Below, piece after piece: positions 1-8,690 of a stretch of DNA of 14,962 nucleotides. The notes beneath the pieces were generated by a model. The model worked only from the letters and a program-made list of their open reading frames with translations. It did not search any database and was not told the origin of the DNA. The DNA comes from Ruminococcus sp. (GTDB lineage: Bacteria; Bacillota; Clostridia; Oscillospirales; Acutalibacteraceae): contig JAFOED010000140.1 in assembly GCA_017380355.1 (NCBI GenBank), positions 1 to 14,962 of the forward strand, given 5' to 3'. Position 1 is the first letter of the stretch. Each line of letters starts with the position of its first letter. Made by a program: the position numbers and the translations under genes.

Positions 1-636
1 AAAGACCATAAGCAGATTTTCGCTTACTCTTTTGCTGATTTTTATATTACTTCACTGTCGCTTGATTCCAAGGGTAAAACCGCAGTTTTAAGTGGTGTTT
101 CTGCACACGACGGCAGTCAGCTGAGTTGTGTTTATCTTTTGGACTTCAAGAAAGAAGAACCTGTAGTTTTCGAAGAAATTAACGATAATATCCTCTACTA
201 TGTAGAACACTTGAATAATAACTATTGTTGTATTATCGGAGAAAAAGCGTGCTATACACTAAACGCACGTACAAAGTCGATGAAAACTACTAACTATGAC
301 GGAAAGACTCTGACTGCTTTTGATGTCAATACGGACACAGACACATTCTCGCTGTCGCTTTCCCGTAGCGGTGACGGTCGTATGTGTGATGTTTTCTCAT
401 TCTCGACTTCCGGTGCATTAAAACACGAGTTCTCTACTGAGCTGATGATTCGCTCACTCAGTACGTATAAAAATCGTGTTGCAGCACTTACTACAGATAC
501 TCTGTATCTTTACACAAAGGACGGTCACGAGCTAAGCGCTGAGACCGCAGGACTTGCACCTCACAGCGCTGTATTGTACTCCACAAACGACGCGTACATC
601 CTAGGCGCAAGCGAAATCAGGAGGCTTGACCTGTAA
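1..636 (+). CDS. DUF5711 family protein, 3' part only
   Basis: The reading frame is open from the first base of the window, so the gene starts upstream; a start at a TTG near position 139 would be an artefact of the window edge. The 211 visible residues are soluble in character and rich in alternating hydrophobic/polar stretches (for example LSLSLSRSGDGR and RVAALTTDTLYLYTKDGHEL), which suggests repeated beta-strands as in a beta-propeller-like extracytoplasmic domain. The ending, with AVLYSTNDAYILGASEIRRL, matches my memory of the C-terminus of DUF5711 proteins of Ruminococcus-like Clostridia, which usually have an N-terminal membrane anchor (not visible here). Function is unknown. The stop codon overlaps the start of the cvpA-like gene by one base (TAATG), and the SD for that gene (AGGAGG, 619-624) lies inside this one, so translation of the two is probably coupled. 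Confidence 0.7.
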   Translation, partial: KDHKQIFAYSFADFYITSLSLDSKGKTAVLSGVSAHDGSQLSCVYLLDFKKEEPVVFEEINDNILYYVEHLNNNYCCIIGEKACYTLNARTKSMKTTNYDGKTLTAFDVNTDTDTFSLSLSRSGDGRMCDVFSFSTSGALKHEFSTELMIRSLSTYKNRVAALTTDTLYLYTKDGHELSAETAGLAPHSAVLYSTNDAYILGASEIRRLDL

Positions 637-1322
637 TGATACTTGATGTCATTATCATCGTTTTACTCATTATTTCGCTTTTTGTCGGCTACAAGCTCGG
701 TGCGGCACGAGTTATACTTTCGCTTTTAGGTTATGTATTCGCACTTTTTGTAGCTACTTTTCTAGGTGAATACTTAAGCTCAGTTTTGTATGACAGCTTT
801 GTTTCACCATCTGTGATAGATGTTGTAACACAGGCTTTGAACGCTGAGGTCTATGATATCAACTCGGCTGTGAGCGAACTGCCTTTGATAGCGCGTTTTT
901 CGCTTTTTGTAACAGGTTATGATTTGAACTCAGCGATTACGGGTGATGGGGGAGTTACCACTTCGCTTGCAATAGCAATAGAAAGTGCGCTCAAACCTGT
1001 AGTCCAAGCAGTTTTAAGTGCTGTACTGATTTTTATACTATTTTTTGCTGTATACTTTATATATCGTCTGACTATTTACAAACTTCTGATTAAAATATTC
1101 AGACTTCCTTTACTCAGATTTTTTAACAGTTTGTTTGGAGCGGTTGGAGGAGTTTTGATACTCACGTTGTTTGTGAGCTTATTCGCTCTGATACTTAGAA
1201 TTGTATCTCCTTTTGTTGAGCATATGCCGTTTATACTGTCTACATCAACAATTTACAATTCATACATATTTTATCACTTTTATAGTGGTAATATATTCTA
1301 TAAACTGATATCTATACTGTAA
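636..1322 (+). CDS. CvpA family membrane protein
   Basis: This 228-residue protein is very hydrophobic. An N-terminal helix (about residues 2-22, MILDVIIIVLLIISLFVGY) is followed by a GAARVILSLLGY segment, a second helix around 28-46, and two or three further helices in the second half (about 118-145 and 157-190). The opening 'D-hydrophobic stretch-GYKLGAAR-LLGY' is the hallmark of the CvpA/colicin V production family (PF02674), widespread inner-membrane proteins whose biochemical role is unsettled; links to envelope homeostasis are known from other bacteria. The ATG overlaps the upstream stop by one base and has AGGAGG 11 bases before it, so it depends on the same transcript. The pgsA-like gene starts 14 bases downstream. 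I see no truncation. Confidence 0.8.
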   Translation: MILDVIIIVLLIISLFVGYKLGAARVILSLLGYVFALFVATFLGEYLSSVLYDSFVSPSVIDVVTQALNAEVYDINSAVSELPLIARFSLFVTGYDLNSAITGDGGVTTSLAIAIESALKPVVQAVLSAVLIFILFFAVYFIYRLTIYKLLIKIFRLPLLRFFNSLFGAVGGVLILTLFVSLFALILRIVSPFVEHMPFILSTSTIYNSYIFYHFYSGNIFYKLISIL

Positions 1323-1336
1323 GGAAAAGATTGCAA

Positions 1337-2008
1337 ATGTCATTAGGAAAAAATAATTACACACCACAACTCGAAAGTTCGGGACAATCATCGCTCAGTA
1401 ACCGAGCACTTACTATCCCTAACCTGATTTCTTTAATCCGAATTCTGCTGATCACTCCGTTTGTCGTTTTCTTTTTAGACAAGGAGTATCTTGTTGCTAC
1501 TATTATCATCGTTGTGTCAGGTATCTCTGACTGTTTTGATGGTATGATAGCGAGAAAGTTCAACCAGGAATCTGAACTCGGTAAAATTTTAGACCCGCTT
1601 GCCGATAAGTTAACTTTACTTGCTGTCGGTGTTTGTATTGTTGTTGTCGAGCCGTATTTTCTGCCAATTGTCGTCATTTTAGTTGCTAAAGATGTGCTTA
1701 TGCTTATCGGTAGCTCTAAAGTGGTGAAAAAAGGCATTATCGTACCTAAGTCGATGTGGTATGGAAAGCTAGGTACTGTGTTGTTTTACGTTTCAGTAAC
1801 CTTCATCGTACTTGTGGAAGTACTGCAAAACGCAGAAGAACCGATTGTTTACATTTCTAAAGAAACTGGAATGGTTATTTCAATGGTACTTTTATCACTT
1901 ACTGCGGCTGTTATGATTTTCGCACTCATTATGTACGCTAAGATGTACAAAGGAATTATGGAGAAGAGTGAGAGTGGAGATGAACACTCTGCTTCTATTA
2001 CTGAGTAA
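1337..2008 (+). CDS. pgsA: CDP-alcohol phosphatidyltransferase, probably phosphatidylglycerophosphate synthase
   Basis: This probably makes phosphatidylglycerol phosphate from CDP-diacylglycerol and glycerol 3-phosphate in the membrane, the committed step to the acidic phospholipids PG and cardiolipin. The full family motif is present in SDCFDGMIAR...GKILDPLADK: D-G-x2-A-R-x8-G-x3-D-x3-D with every metal and substrate residue intact. The sequence before it (TIPNLISLIRILLITPFVV) is the typical N-terminal PgsA segment, and four or five more membrane helices follow. A polar leader of about 25 residues precedes the first helix and a short acidic tail ends the protein. I chose the ATG at 1337, about 10 bases after AAGGA (1321-1325); an in-frame TTG at 1331 would add two residues but sits too close to the SD. 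Phosphatidylserine or cardiolipin synthase is less likely because of size and motif context. Confidence 0.85.
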   Translation: MSLGKNNYTPQLESSGQSSLSNRALTIPNLISLIRILLITPFVVFFLDKEYLVATIIIVVSGISDCFDGMIARKFNQESELGKILDPLADKLTLLAVGVCIVVVEPYFLPIVVILVAKDVLMLIGSSKVVKKGIIVPKSMWYGKLGTVLFYVSVTFIVLVEVLQNAEEPIVYISKETGMVISMVLLSLTAAVMIFALIMYAKMYKGIMEKSESGDEHSASITE

Positions 2009-2052
2009 ATTTTTCGTTTTTACGATTTATATATTTATTTAAGGAGATTTTT

Positions 2053-4392
2053 ATGATTTGTTCCAGATGTGGCAAACGCCCTGCTGTAGTTTTTGTTTCG
2101 ACTAACAAAGCTGACGATCAGCCAAAGGGTTACTGCCTTTTATGTGCAAAAGAATTAGGTATTAAGCCTGTTGAGGACTTAATGAACAAGATGGGTATTT
2201 CCGCAGATGATTTGGAAGCTGTTCAGGACCAGATGGATACTATCATGGAGGGAATGAACGACCCATCAGATTTAAACGAGCTTGCTGAAACTTTGGGAGT
2301 AGCAGATATGGTGGAGCAGTTCTCTGCTGAAGATTTAGATCCTGATGCTGACCCTGATACCGATTTCACTCCGGGCGGTGCTCCGAGCTTCCCAAATTTC
2401 TTCAATATGTTTAACTCAGCACCGAAGAAAGATAAAGGCGAAAAGCAGGAGAAAGGCTCTAAAAAAGAGAAAAAGCAGAAGAACAGAAAGCATATCTCTC
2501 TGTATTGCTATGACTTAACTAAAAAGGCAAGAGAGGGTAATACAGACCGAGTTATCGGAAGAGATAAAGAAATCGAGCGTGTTATCCAGATTCTCTCTCG
2601 TCGTAGTAAGAACAACCCTTGTCTTATCGGTGAGCCTGGCGTAGGTAAAACAGCTATCGCCGAAGGTTTAGCGCTCAGAATCGCTCAGGGCGACGTTCCA
2701 CAGCGCCTTAAGAATAAAGAAATCCACCTTTTGGACCTTACATCTCTTATCGCTGGTACGCAGTTCAGAGGCCAGTTTGAGAGCCGTATCAAGGGTCTTA
2801 CTCAGGAAGTTAAAGAAGCAGGTAATATTATCCTCTTTATTGATGAGGTACATAACCTCGTTGGTACCGGTGACGCAGACGGCACGATGAACGCTGCTAA
2901 TATCTTAAAGCCTGCGCTGTCCCGTGGTGAGATTCAGGTTATCGGCGCTACTACATTCAACGAGTACCGTAAGTATATCGAAAAAGATTCCGCGCTTGAG
3001 CGTCGTTTCCAGCCTGTTAAGGTCGGTGAGCCTAGTATCGCTGAATCTGTTGAGATTTTATCTGGTGTTAAGGATTACTACGAAGCACACCATCAGGTTT
3101 TAGTTTCTGACGCTATTGTTCGAAAAGCTGTTGTTTTCAGCGAGCGTTATATCAACGACCGCTTCTTGCCTGACAAAGCTATCGACTTGCTCGACGAATC
3201 CTGCGCTTGTGCAGCTCTTAGAAATAAAGATTTAGAAGAATTCCATCGCTTAAACGATGAGAAAAAGTCACTTGATCTGAAGAAAGAAGCTATTTCTACT
3301 GCTGATGAAATCGATTATGAAGCTTTAGCTACAGTTAACAGTGAGCTTGCTAAAATCGATGACAAACTCGAAAACTTAGACGAATCTTCACTTGTTGCAT
3401 CAGTTACTGAAGAAGATCTAGCGAAAGTTATCGAGCTGTGGACAGGTATTCCGTCTACTCGAATCAGAGAAAACGAGCTTTTGAAACTTGCTGACTTCGA
3501 CGTTAAACTTAAAGAGAAGATTATTGGTCAGGACGAAGCTGTAGACGCACTTTCTAAAGCTATTAAACGCTCCAGAGTACAGATTTCTCCTCGCAGACGT
3601 CCTGCATCATTCATTTTTGTAGGTCCTACCGGAGTAGGTAAAACAGAACTTGTAAAAGTTCTCTCGCAGGAGCTTTTCGATACTCCTGAGACTCTTATCC
3701 GACTTGATATGAGCGAATTTATGGAGAAGCATTCAGTGTCTAAGATCATCGGTTCACCTCCAGGATATGTCGGATACGACGAAGCAGGTCAGGTAACAGA
3801 AAAAGTTCGTCGTCGTCCGTATTCAGTACTTTTATTCGACGAGATTGAGAAAGCGCACCCTGATGTGCTCAACATCCTGCTCCAGATCTTAGACGAAGGA
3901 AAACTCACCGACGCTCACGGACGCTCTGTTGATTTCTCTAACACAGTTATCGTTATGACTTCTAACGCAGGTTCACAGAACCGCACTTCAGCTTTAGGCT
4001 TTGGTAAGAGCACTGACGATGCAGGCAAAGAGAAGGTTATGAAAGCACTTTCTGAATTCTTACGTCCTGAGTTTATCGCTAGAGTTGACGAGATTATTAT
4101 CTTCTCATCACTTTCGAAAGAGTCGTTTGTAAAAATCGCTCACCTAATGCTTTCTGAGTATATCGAGACATTAGCTGAAAAGGGCATAGAGTTCAGATTT
4201 GATGACAAGGCGTGTGAGTATCTTGCAAACAAGTCTTGTGACGGAAATAGCGGAGCGCGTGATTTACGCAACTTAATCCGTAAAGAAGTTGAAGACAAAA
4301 TCGCTCACGAGCTGATTATGGCAGGCGAGGGTAACCTGTCAGCAATCGCTATAACAGCAAGTGATAACGAGCTCGAAGTAAAATCTATATAA
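2053..4392 (+). CDS. ClpE/ClpC-like AAA+ unfoldase with N-terminal zinc finger
   Basis: A 779-residue ATP-dependent unfoldase expected to feed substrates to ClpP. The N-terminus has a four-cysteine zinc site (C3, C6, C28, C31), as in ClpE, instead of the double-repeat ClpN domain of ClpC/ClpA. A charged Lys/Glu-rich linker follows at roughly 125-150. AAA domain 1 has Walker A GEPGVGKT (193-200) and Walker B ending in D264-E265. A short coiled-coil middle region spans about 395-447. AAA domain 2 has Walker A GPTGVGKT (524-531), Walker B D596-E597, and a ClpB-type C-terminal small domain. An LGF tripeptide at 648-650 lies where ClpP-docking loops carry (I/L/V)GF, which supports a ClpP partnership. 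The SD AAGGAG (2041-2046) is well placed before the ATG. It closes the plus-strand run behind pgsA. No CtsR-like operator is obvious in the 44-base gap upstream. Confidence 0.88.
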   Translation: MICSRCGKRPAVVFVSTNKADDQPKGYCLLCAKELGIKPVEDLMNKMGISADDLEAVQDQMDTIMEGMNDPSDLNELAETLGVADMVEQFSAEDLDPDADPDTDFTPGGAPSFPNFFNMFNSAPKKDKGEKQEKGSKKEKKQKNRKHISLYCYDLTKKAREGNTDRVIGRDKEIERVIQILSRRSKNNPCLIGEPGVGKTAIAEGLALRIAQGDVPQRLKNKEIHLLDLTSLIAGTQFRGQFESRIKGLTQEVKEAGNIILFIDEVHNLVGTGDADGTMNAANILKPALSRGEIQVIGATTFNEYRKYIEKDSALERRFQPVKVGEPSIAESVEILSGVKDYYEAHHQVLVSDAIVRKAVVFSERYINDRFLPDKAIDLLDESCACAALRNKDLEEFHRLNDEKKSLDLKKEAISTADEIDYEALATVNSELAKIDDKLENLDESSLVASVTEEDLAKVIELWTGIPSTRIRENELLKLADFDVKLKEKIIGQDEAVDALSKAIKRSRVQISPRRRPASFIFVGPTGVGKTELVKVLSQELFDTPETLIRLDMSEFMEKHSVSKIIGSPPGYVGYDEAGQVTEKVRRRPYSVLLFDEIEKAHPDVLNILLQILDEGKLTDAHGRSVDFSNTVIVMTSNAGSQNRTSALGFGKSTDDAGKEKVMKALSEFLRPEFIARVDEIIIFSSLSKESFVKIAHLMLSEYIETLAEKGIEFRFDDKACEYLANKSCDGNSGARDLRNLIRKEVEDKIAHELIMAGEGNLSAIAITASDNELEVKSI

Positions 4393-4397
4393 AAATA

Positions 4398-4427
4398 AGC
4401 AGGCGTGTAAAAAACGCCTGCTTTTTT
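4398..4427. terminator. Intrinsic terminator after the Clp gene
   Basis: A perfect 9-bp stem (AGCAGGCGT at 4398-4406 and ACGCCTGCT at 4414-4422) is followed by a T-run. It starts six bases after the Clp stop codon. A-rich sequence on its left means it can also work for the opposite strand. Confidence 0.85.
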
Positions 4428-4436
4428 AATAAAAAC

Positions 4437-4466
4437 AAGGCGTGGATTTCTCCACGCCTTTATTTT
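4437..4466. terminator. Bidirectional terminator between convergent operons
   Basis: A 10-bp perfect stem (AAGGCGTGGA at 4437-4446, TCCACGCCTT at 4451-4460) with a TTTC loop. It is followed by TATTTTTT on the plus strand and by GTTTTT when read on the minus strand. It lies directly beside the minus-strand ABC gene stop at 4467, so it probably ends that operon and backs up the first hairpin for the Clp operon. Confidence 0.85.
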
Positions 4467-6236
4467 TTAACCGTTATTGTCTGAGAACTGGCTGTTATAA
4501 AGTTTAGCGTATAAGCCGTCTTTTGCCATAAGTTCTTCGTGGTTACCAACCTCTAAGATATCGCCGTCCTGCATGTACAGTATGTTTTCAGCGTCCTTGA
4601 TGGTCGAGAGTCTGTGAGCGATGATGAATGATGTCTTGCCCTTCATCATTTCGTTCATAGCTTCCTGAATCATAACCTCAGTACGTGTATCAACAGAAGA
4701 TGTCGCTTCGTCTAAAATCATGATTGGTGGGTTGTTGAGCATAGCTCGAGCGATTGTTAAGAGCTGTCGCTGACCCTGAGCAATGTTACTTGCACCCTCA
4801 GAAAGTACGAAGTCATAGCCGCCCGGAAGAGTTCTGATGAACGCATCAGCTCTTGCTTTCTTAGCTGCTTCTTCGACTTCTTCGTCGGTTGCGTCGAGTT
4901 TGCCGTAACGGATGTTATCTCTGATAGTGCCGTTGTAAAGCCATGTGTCCTGAAGCACCATACCGAAGATTTCTCGAAGTCTGCTACGCTCCATATCGCG
5001 GATATCAACACCGTCGATTTTAATACCGCCTTTTCTGACGTCGTAGAAACGCATGATAAGGTTTACGAGTGTTGTCTTACCTGCACCAGTAGGACCTACG
5101 ATAGCTGTCTTTTCGCCAGCACCGATTGTGATATCTAAGTCTGTGATAAGAGTCTGGTGTGGAAGATAGCCAAAACGAATGTGATCGAACTTAACTTCAC
5201 CCTTGAGTTTTTCAGGGAACTTAGGGTTCTCTACATCAGGAACTTCTTCCTGCTCGTCTAAGAACTCGAAGATTCTAGCAGCTGCAGAGCCTGTAGCCTG
5301 AATAGTGTTAGTAATCTGCATTACCTGTGTGAGTGGCTGAGAAAACTGACGAAGATAAAGTGTGAACGACTGAATCATACCGATTGAAAGACCGCCTGCA
5401 ATAGCGAGTATTACGCCGACGATACTAACAAGCGCGTAGCCGAGGTTAGTCATATTCTGCATAATAGGGGTGAGAGTACCCGCTAAGAACTGACCCTCTT
5501 TTGATGACTCGAAGAGTTCTTCGTTAGTCTTCTCGAATTCATCGATAACAGTTTCTTCTCTGCCAAATACAGTAACAACGTTGTGGCCTGAGTAGTACTC
5601 TTCTACAAAGCCGTTGAGTTTACCTGTACCGCCCTGCTGAGCGTTGAACTTCTGCTGTGATTTCTGTGCTATTTTAGCTGCAGCGTAAAGCGCAACAGGA
5701 ACAATAGCTAAGCCCACAACTGTGAGGATAACGTTGATTTTAATCATTACAGCAAAGATGATTATGATAGTGAAAATCGCGTTTAATACCTGATAGATAC
5801 TCTGCTGTAAAGAGTTTGAAACTGTGTCAACGTCGTTAGTAACACGGCTTAAAATGTCGCCGTATGAGTTAGTGTCGTAGTAGTTCATAGGAAGTTTAGA
5901 AAGCTTGTAGTCAACTTTCTTTCTTAAATCGTAGATGGTAGACTCAGCAACCGATACGATAAGAGATGTACCGATGTAAGATAAAATTGCGTTTAAGAGA
6001 TAAGCGCCTAACATCAAAGCTATAAACTGGAGGAAAACTCCGTCTGGCTCTTTGCCAGAAAGAAGTCCAGTTAATGCGTCGGTTGCATTACCCATGAGCA
6101 GTGGCGCTGCAGCGTAAGCGATACAACCAAGCAAAATAACGATAATAGCAATAATGAGTTTGCCTCTGTATGGTTTCATACAAGCAAATAATCTCTTGTA
6201 TGCACCGTTTCTCTTGGAAGGTTTAGCATTTTTCAT
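4467..6236 (-). CDS. ABC exporter half-transporter, catalytically intact subunit
   Basis: A 589-residue type IV ABC half-transporter: six membrane helices in the first ~320 residues, then one ATPase domain. Walker A is GPTGAGKT (381-388), Walker B ends D509-E510 with the catalytic glutamate, and the H-loop histidine is H541. The signature is altered: IAQGQ (485-489) instead of LSGGQ. This mirrors the partner encoded just upstream, so the two should form a heterodimer exporting a drug, lipid or peptide; the substrate cannot be read from sequence. I chose the ATG at 6236, which follows AAAGGAGGG and sits two bases from the end of the partner gene. The frame stays open upstream to 6413, but that extension lies inside the partner's coding sequence and is not plausible protein. 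A bidirectional terminator follows the gene. Confidence 0.9.
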   Translation of the reverse strand: MKNAKPSKRNGAYKRLFACMKPYRGKLIIAIIVILLGCIAYAAAPLLMGNATDALTGLLSGKEPDGVFLQFIALMLGAYLLNAILSYIGTSLIVSVAESTIYDLRKKVDYKLSKLPMNYYDTNSYGDILSRVTNDVDTVSNSLQQSIYQVLNAIFTIIIIFAVMIKINVILTVVGLAIVPVALYAAAKIAQKSQQKFNAQQGGTGKLNGFVEEYYSGHNVVTVFGREETVIDEFEKTNEELFESSKEGQFLAGTLTPIMQNMTNLGYALVSIVGVILAIAGGLSIGMIQSFTLYLRQFSQPLTQVMQITNTIQATGSAAARIFEFLDEQEEVPDVENPKFPEKLKGEVKFDHIRFGYLPHQTLITDLDITIGAGEKTAIVGPTGAGKTTLVNLIMRFYDVRKGGIKIDGVDIRDMERSRLREIFGMVLQDTWLYNGTIRDNIRYGKLDATDEEVEEAAKKARADAFIRTLPGGYDFVLSEGASNIAQGQRQLLTIARAMLNNPPIMILDEATSSVDTRTEVMIQEAMNEMMKGKTSFIIAHRLSTIKDAENILYMQDGDILEVGNHEELMAKDGLYAKLYNSQFSDNNG

Positions 6237-6237
6237 A

Positions 6238-7971
6238 TTATTCACCCTCCTTTGCAAGCTGAGAATCCACAATCTCTTTGTAAACATCACAAGTATTGAG
6301 AAGTTCTTCGTGTGTACCCATACCGACAACCTCGCCTTTTTCAACGACGATGATTCTGTCAGCGTCGATAATAGTTGAGATTCTCTGTGCAACGATAACA
6401 ACAGTAGCTTCATTTGTTTCAGCAGAAAGCGCCTGTCTTAAAGATTTATCTGTCTTGAAGTCGAGAGCAGAGAAAGAGTCATCGAAAACATAGATTTCAG
6501 GTTTTCTGACGATAGCACGAGCGATTGCGAGACGCTGTCTCTGACCACCTGATACGTTTGTACCACCCTGAGAGATATGGGAGTGGAAACCGTCTTCTTT
6601 CTTCATAACGAAGTCGTACGACTGAGCAATCTTGACAGCTTCTTCGATTCTGTCCTCATCTGCGTTCTTGTCGCCGAACGCGATGTTAGAGTCGATAGTA
6701 CCAGAAAATAGCACAGCCTTCTGTGGTACGAAACCGATTTTGTTTCTGAGTACTTCCATATCGTAATCTCTTACGTCAACACCGTCAACGAGTACCTGAC
6801 CTTCTGTTACGTCATAAAGTCTAGGGATGAGGTTAACGATAGTGGATTTACCCATACCTGTACCGCCGATGATAGCAGTAGTCTCGCCAGGTTTAGCTTC
6901 AAACGAGAGATCTTTGATAGCAGGTACGTCAGCACCCGGATATGTAAACGAAACGTTTTTGAATGTGAGATAACCCTTTTTATCAGTATTATCTTTAGTT
7001 TCTTCACGATTCTGGATAGAAGACTCTGTCTCTAAAACTTCCTGTGCTCTTTTAGCAGCAGTTGATGCACGTGGAAGCTGAACGAAAACGAGAGTCAGCA
7101 TAATAACAGCCATCATAATCTGCATGATGTACTGGATAATAGCCATAATCTCACCGATGTTGTAGTCAGCAGTGTGCTTGATAACATCCTGGTTAGCAGC
7201 CATCAAAAGTACCATAGCGGCTGTGAAAGAAAGAATAACTGTGAGAACTGGCATAACAGAGTTAGTAGTTCTCTGAAGCTTCATATTATTCTTTTTGTAG
7301 TCTCTGTTGATTTCATCAAACTTCTTTGACTCAAAGTCAACAGTACCGAAAGCACGGATAACTCTCACACCTGTGAGTTTTTCACGCATAACAAGGTTGA
7401 TTCTGTCGATTTTACCCTGAATCTGTGTTGAAAGCGGAATAGCGATTTTTGCGATGATAACAAGTACAACGCACATAACAGGAATTGAGATAATCAGTAC
7501 ACTTGATAAGCTCGGTGAGCTTGTAATCGCTAAGATGATACCGCAGATGCACATAATAGGTGCCTGGATAGCGATTCTTAAGCACTGATTGAGGAAAGTC
7601 TGAATCTGACTGATGTCGTTGTTAGTTCTTGTGATAAGAGAAGAAGCAGAGAACTTGTCGATTTCAGAAAGTGAAAAGTACTGAACTTTTCTGAAAATCT
7701 TTGAACGTAAATTTCTGCCGACACCCATAGAAACAGTAGATGACAGCTTACTTGTGATGATACCACAGATTAAACCGCCGATTACGATGAGAATCATAAT
7801 CGCACCAATAGCGAGCACTTTCTTGATATTTTTGTCGCCGTTAGCTTCGTTAATCATAATAGAGAGCAGCGACGGGAGTCCAAGTGTCGCCATCGTGGTA
7901 CCGATTGTGGTAAGCACGATGAGGAGAAGCTCTTTTTTGTAGCTTCCCATTTCTTTAAATACACTTTTCAT
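6238..7971 (-). CDS. ABC exporter half-transporter, degenerate-site subunit
   Basis: A 577-residue half-transporter with an N-terminal six-helix domain and a C-terminal ATPase domain. Walker A is GGTGMGKS (369-376) and the signature SGGQ is canonical (474-477), but the catalytic Walker B glutamate is an aspartate (D497-D498) and the H-loop histidine is a glutamine (AQR, Q529). These changes are the usual marks of the non-hydrolysing member of heterodimeric exporters such as TM287/288 or BmrCD. Its good signature completes the active ATP site of the partner, whose own signature is degenerate, so both genes are needed for one transporter. The start codon overlaps the stop of the DUF308 gene in an ATGA junction, with AAGGAG about 11 bases upstream. 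The stop lies one base before the next start. Confidence 0.9.
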   Translation of the reverse strand: MKSVFKEMGSYKKELLLIVLTTIGTTMATLGLPSLLSIMINEANGDKNIKKVLAIGAIMILIVIGGLICGIITSKLSSTVSMGVGRNLRSKIFRKVQYFSLSEIDKFSASSLITRTNNDISQIQTFLNQCLRIAIQAPIMCICGIILAITSSPSLSSVLIISIPVMCVVLVIIAKIAIPLSTQIQGKIDRINLVMREKLTGVRVIRAFGTVDFESKKFDEINRDYKKNNMKLQRTTNSVMPVLTVILSFTAAMVLLMAANQDVIKHTADYNIGEIMAIIQYIMQIMMAVIMLTLVFVQLPRASTAAKRAQEVLETESSIQNREETKDNTDKKGYLTFKNVSFTYPGADVPAIKDLSFEAKPGETTAIIGGTGMGKSTIVNLIPRLYDVTEGQVLVDGVDVRDYDMEVLRNKIGFVPQKAVLFSGTIDSNIAFGDKNADEDRIEEAVKIAQSYDFVMKKEDGFHSHISQGGTNVSGGQRQRLAIARAIVRKPEIYVFDDSFSALDFKTDKSLRQALSAETNEATVVIVAQRISTIIDADRIIVVEKGEVVGMGTHEELLNTCDVYKEIVDSQLAKEGE

Positions 7972-8516
7972 ATATCAAAATCTCCTTGCTCGGATTTTTC
8001 AAAAACAGAGCAGATAAGACGGATGCCGTACATCATCATAGCTATACCTAAGATGTAGCCTAAAAAAGCGCCAGTGATGAGGATGTGAGTACCGCCGTAA
8101 ATACCGCCGATGATAACGAAAATACCTAAGATAAGGCTGACCCACCAGAACTTTTTGTTATTCTTCTTAAGAGAAAATGCCTGTGAGATAGATTCGATAC
8201 CCGAAATAACCATCCATACAGAGAATAAAAGCACGATGATAACGTTGAAGAGGTTCTGCCATCTAGGGTTAATGATAGCGAGTGTAGACAACACAGCGGC
8301 GCCGATACCCATAATGAGCACAACAGGACCGTTGAGCATCAGAGTTTTATTTTTCTTTCCGTGAGCATACTCAAAAATACAGCAAATACCGATAACGCCT
8401 AAAAGCACTGCAACCATCCAGCCAGTGGTCATCCAGAATGAGCCTAAAGGGAGGATGAAACAGTAAATTGCCGCGAAAATCGAGAGTACACCCAATATAC
8501 AGTTAAATACCTTCAT
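7968..8516 (-). CDS. DUF308 (HdeD-like) membrane protein
   Basis: A 182-residue protein that is almost entirely membrane: about six helices (near residues 5-25, 30-50, 62-82, 90-110, 124-143 and 148-170), with short basic turns such as HGKKNK and SLKKNNKK. The repeated pattern of paired helices with a G-rich ISGIESISQAFSL-type turn fits the DUF308/HdeD family. HdeD in E. coli is tied to acid stress, but members in Bacillota have no established role. It is first in a three-gene operon, with its own promoter upstream, AAGGAG before the ATG, and a 4-base ATGA overlap with the ABC exporter gene. It is therefore co-expressed with the exporter and may assist it or respond to the same stress (inference). 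Confidence 0.7.
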   Translation of the reverse strand: MKVFNCILGVLSIFAAIYCFILPLGSFWMTTGWMVAVLLGVIGICCIFEYAHGKKNKTLMLNGPVVLIMGIGAAVLSTLAIINPRWQNLFNVIIVLLFSVWMVISGIESISQAFSLKKNNKKFWWVSLILGIFVIIGGIYGGTHILITGAFLGYILGIAMMMYGIRLICSVFEKSEQGDFDI

Positions 8517-8551
8517 TTTATAACACTCCTTATAAAATTTTATACATATTG

Positions 8552-8580
8552 ATTATACCTAATAATACTACAAAATGCAA
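8552..8580 (-). promoter_or_regulatory. Sigma-A-like promoter of the DUF308-ABC-ABC operon
   Basis: On the minus strand, -35 TTGCAT (8575-8580), a 17-base spacer, and a perfect -10 TATAAT (8552-8557). Transcription would start near 8545, about 30 bases before the DUF308 start codon. I see no clear operator palindrome around it. Confidence 0.75.
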
Positions 8581-8653
8581 CAAATTTCATCGATTTAAAA
8601 TAATAAAGTGCTTTTATAAAATAAGAAACAGCATAACCACACACCCTGAAAGT

Positions 8654-8687
8654 AAAAAATAACGGCACACAAAAGTGTACCGCTATT
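8654..8687 (-). terminator. Intrinsic terminator after tRNA-Gln
   Basis: On the minus strand, a 13-bp stem with two G-T wobbles (arms 8675-8687 and 8658-8670, AAAA/TTTT loop) is followed by a run of six T. It begins four bases after the encoded CCA of tRNA-Gln. Confidence 0.8.
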
Positions 8688-8690
8688 TTT

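Noticed and set aside
6237..6413. An N-terminal extension of the second ABC half-transporter (59 extra residues)
   Set aside because: It lies entirely within the partner gene in another frame, is Leu/Ser-rich and not exporter-like, and a strong SD stands before the ATG at 6236.
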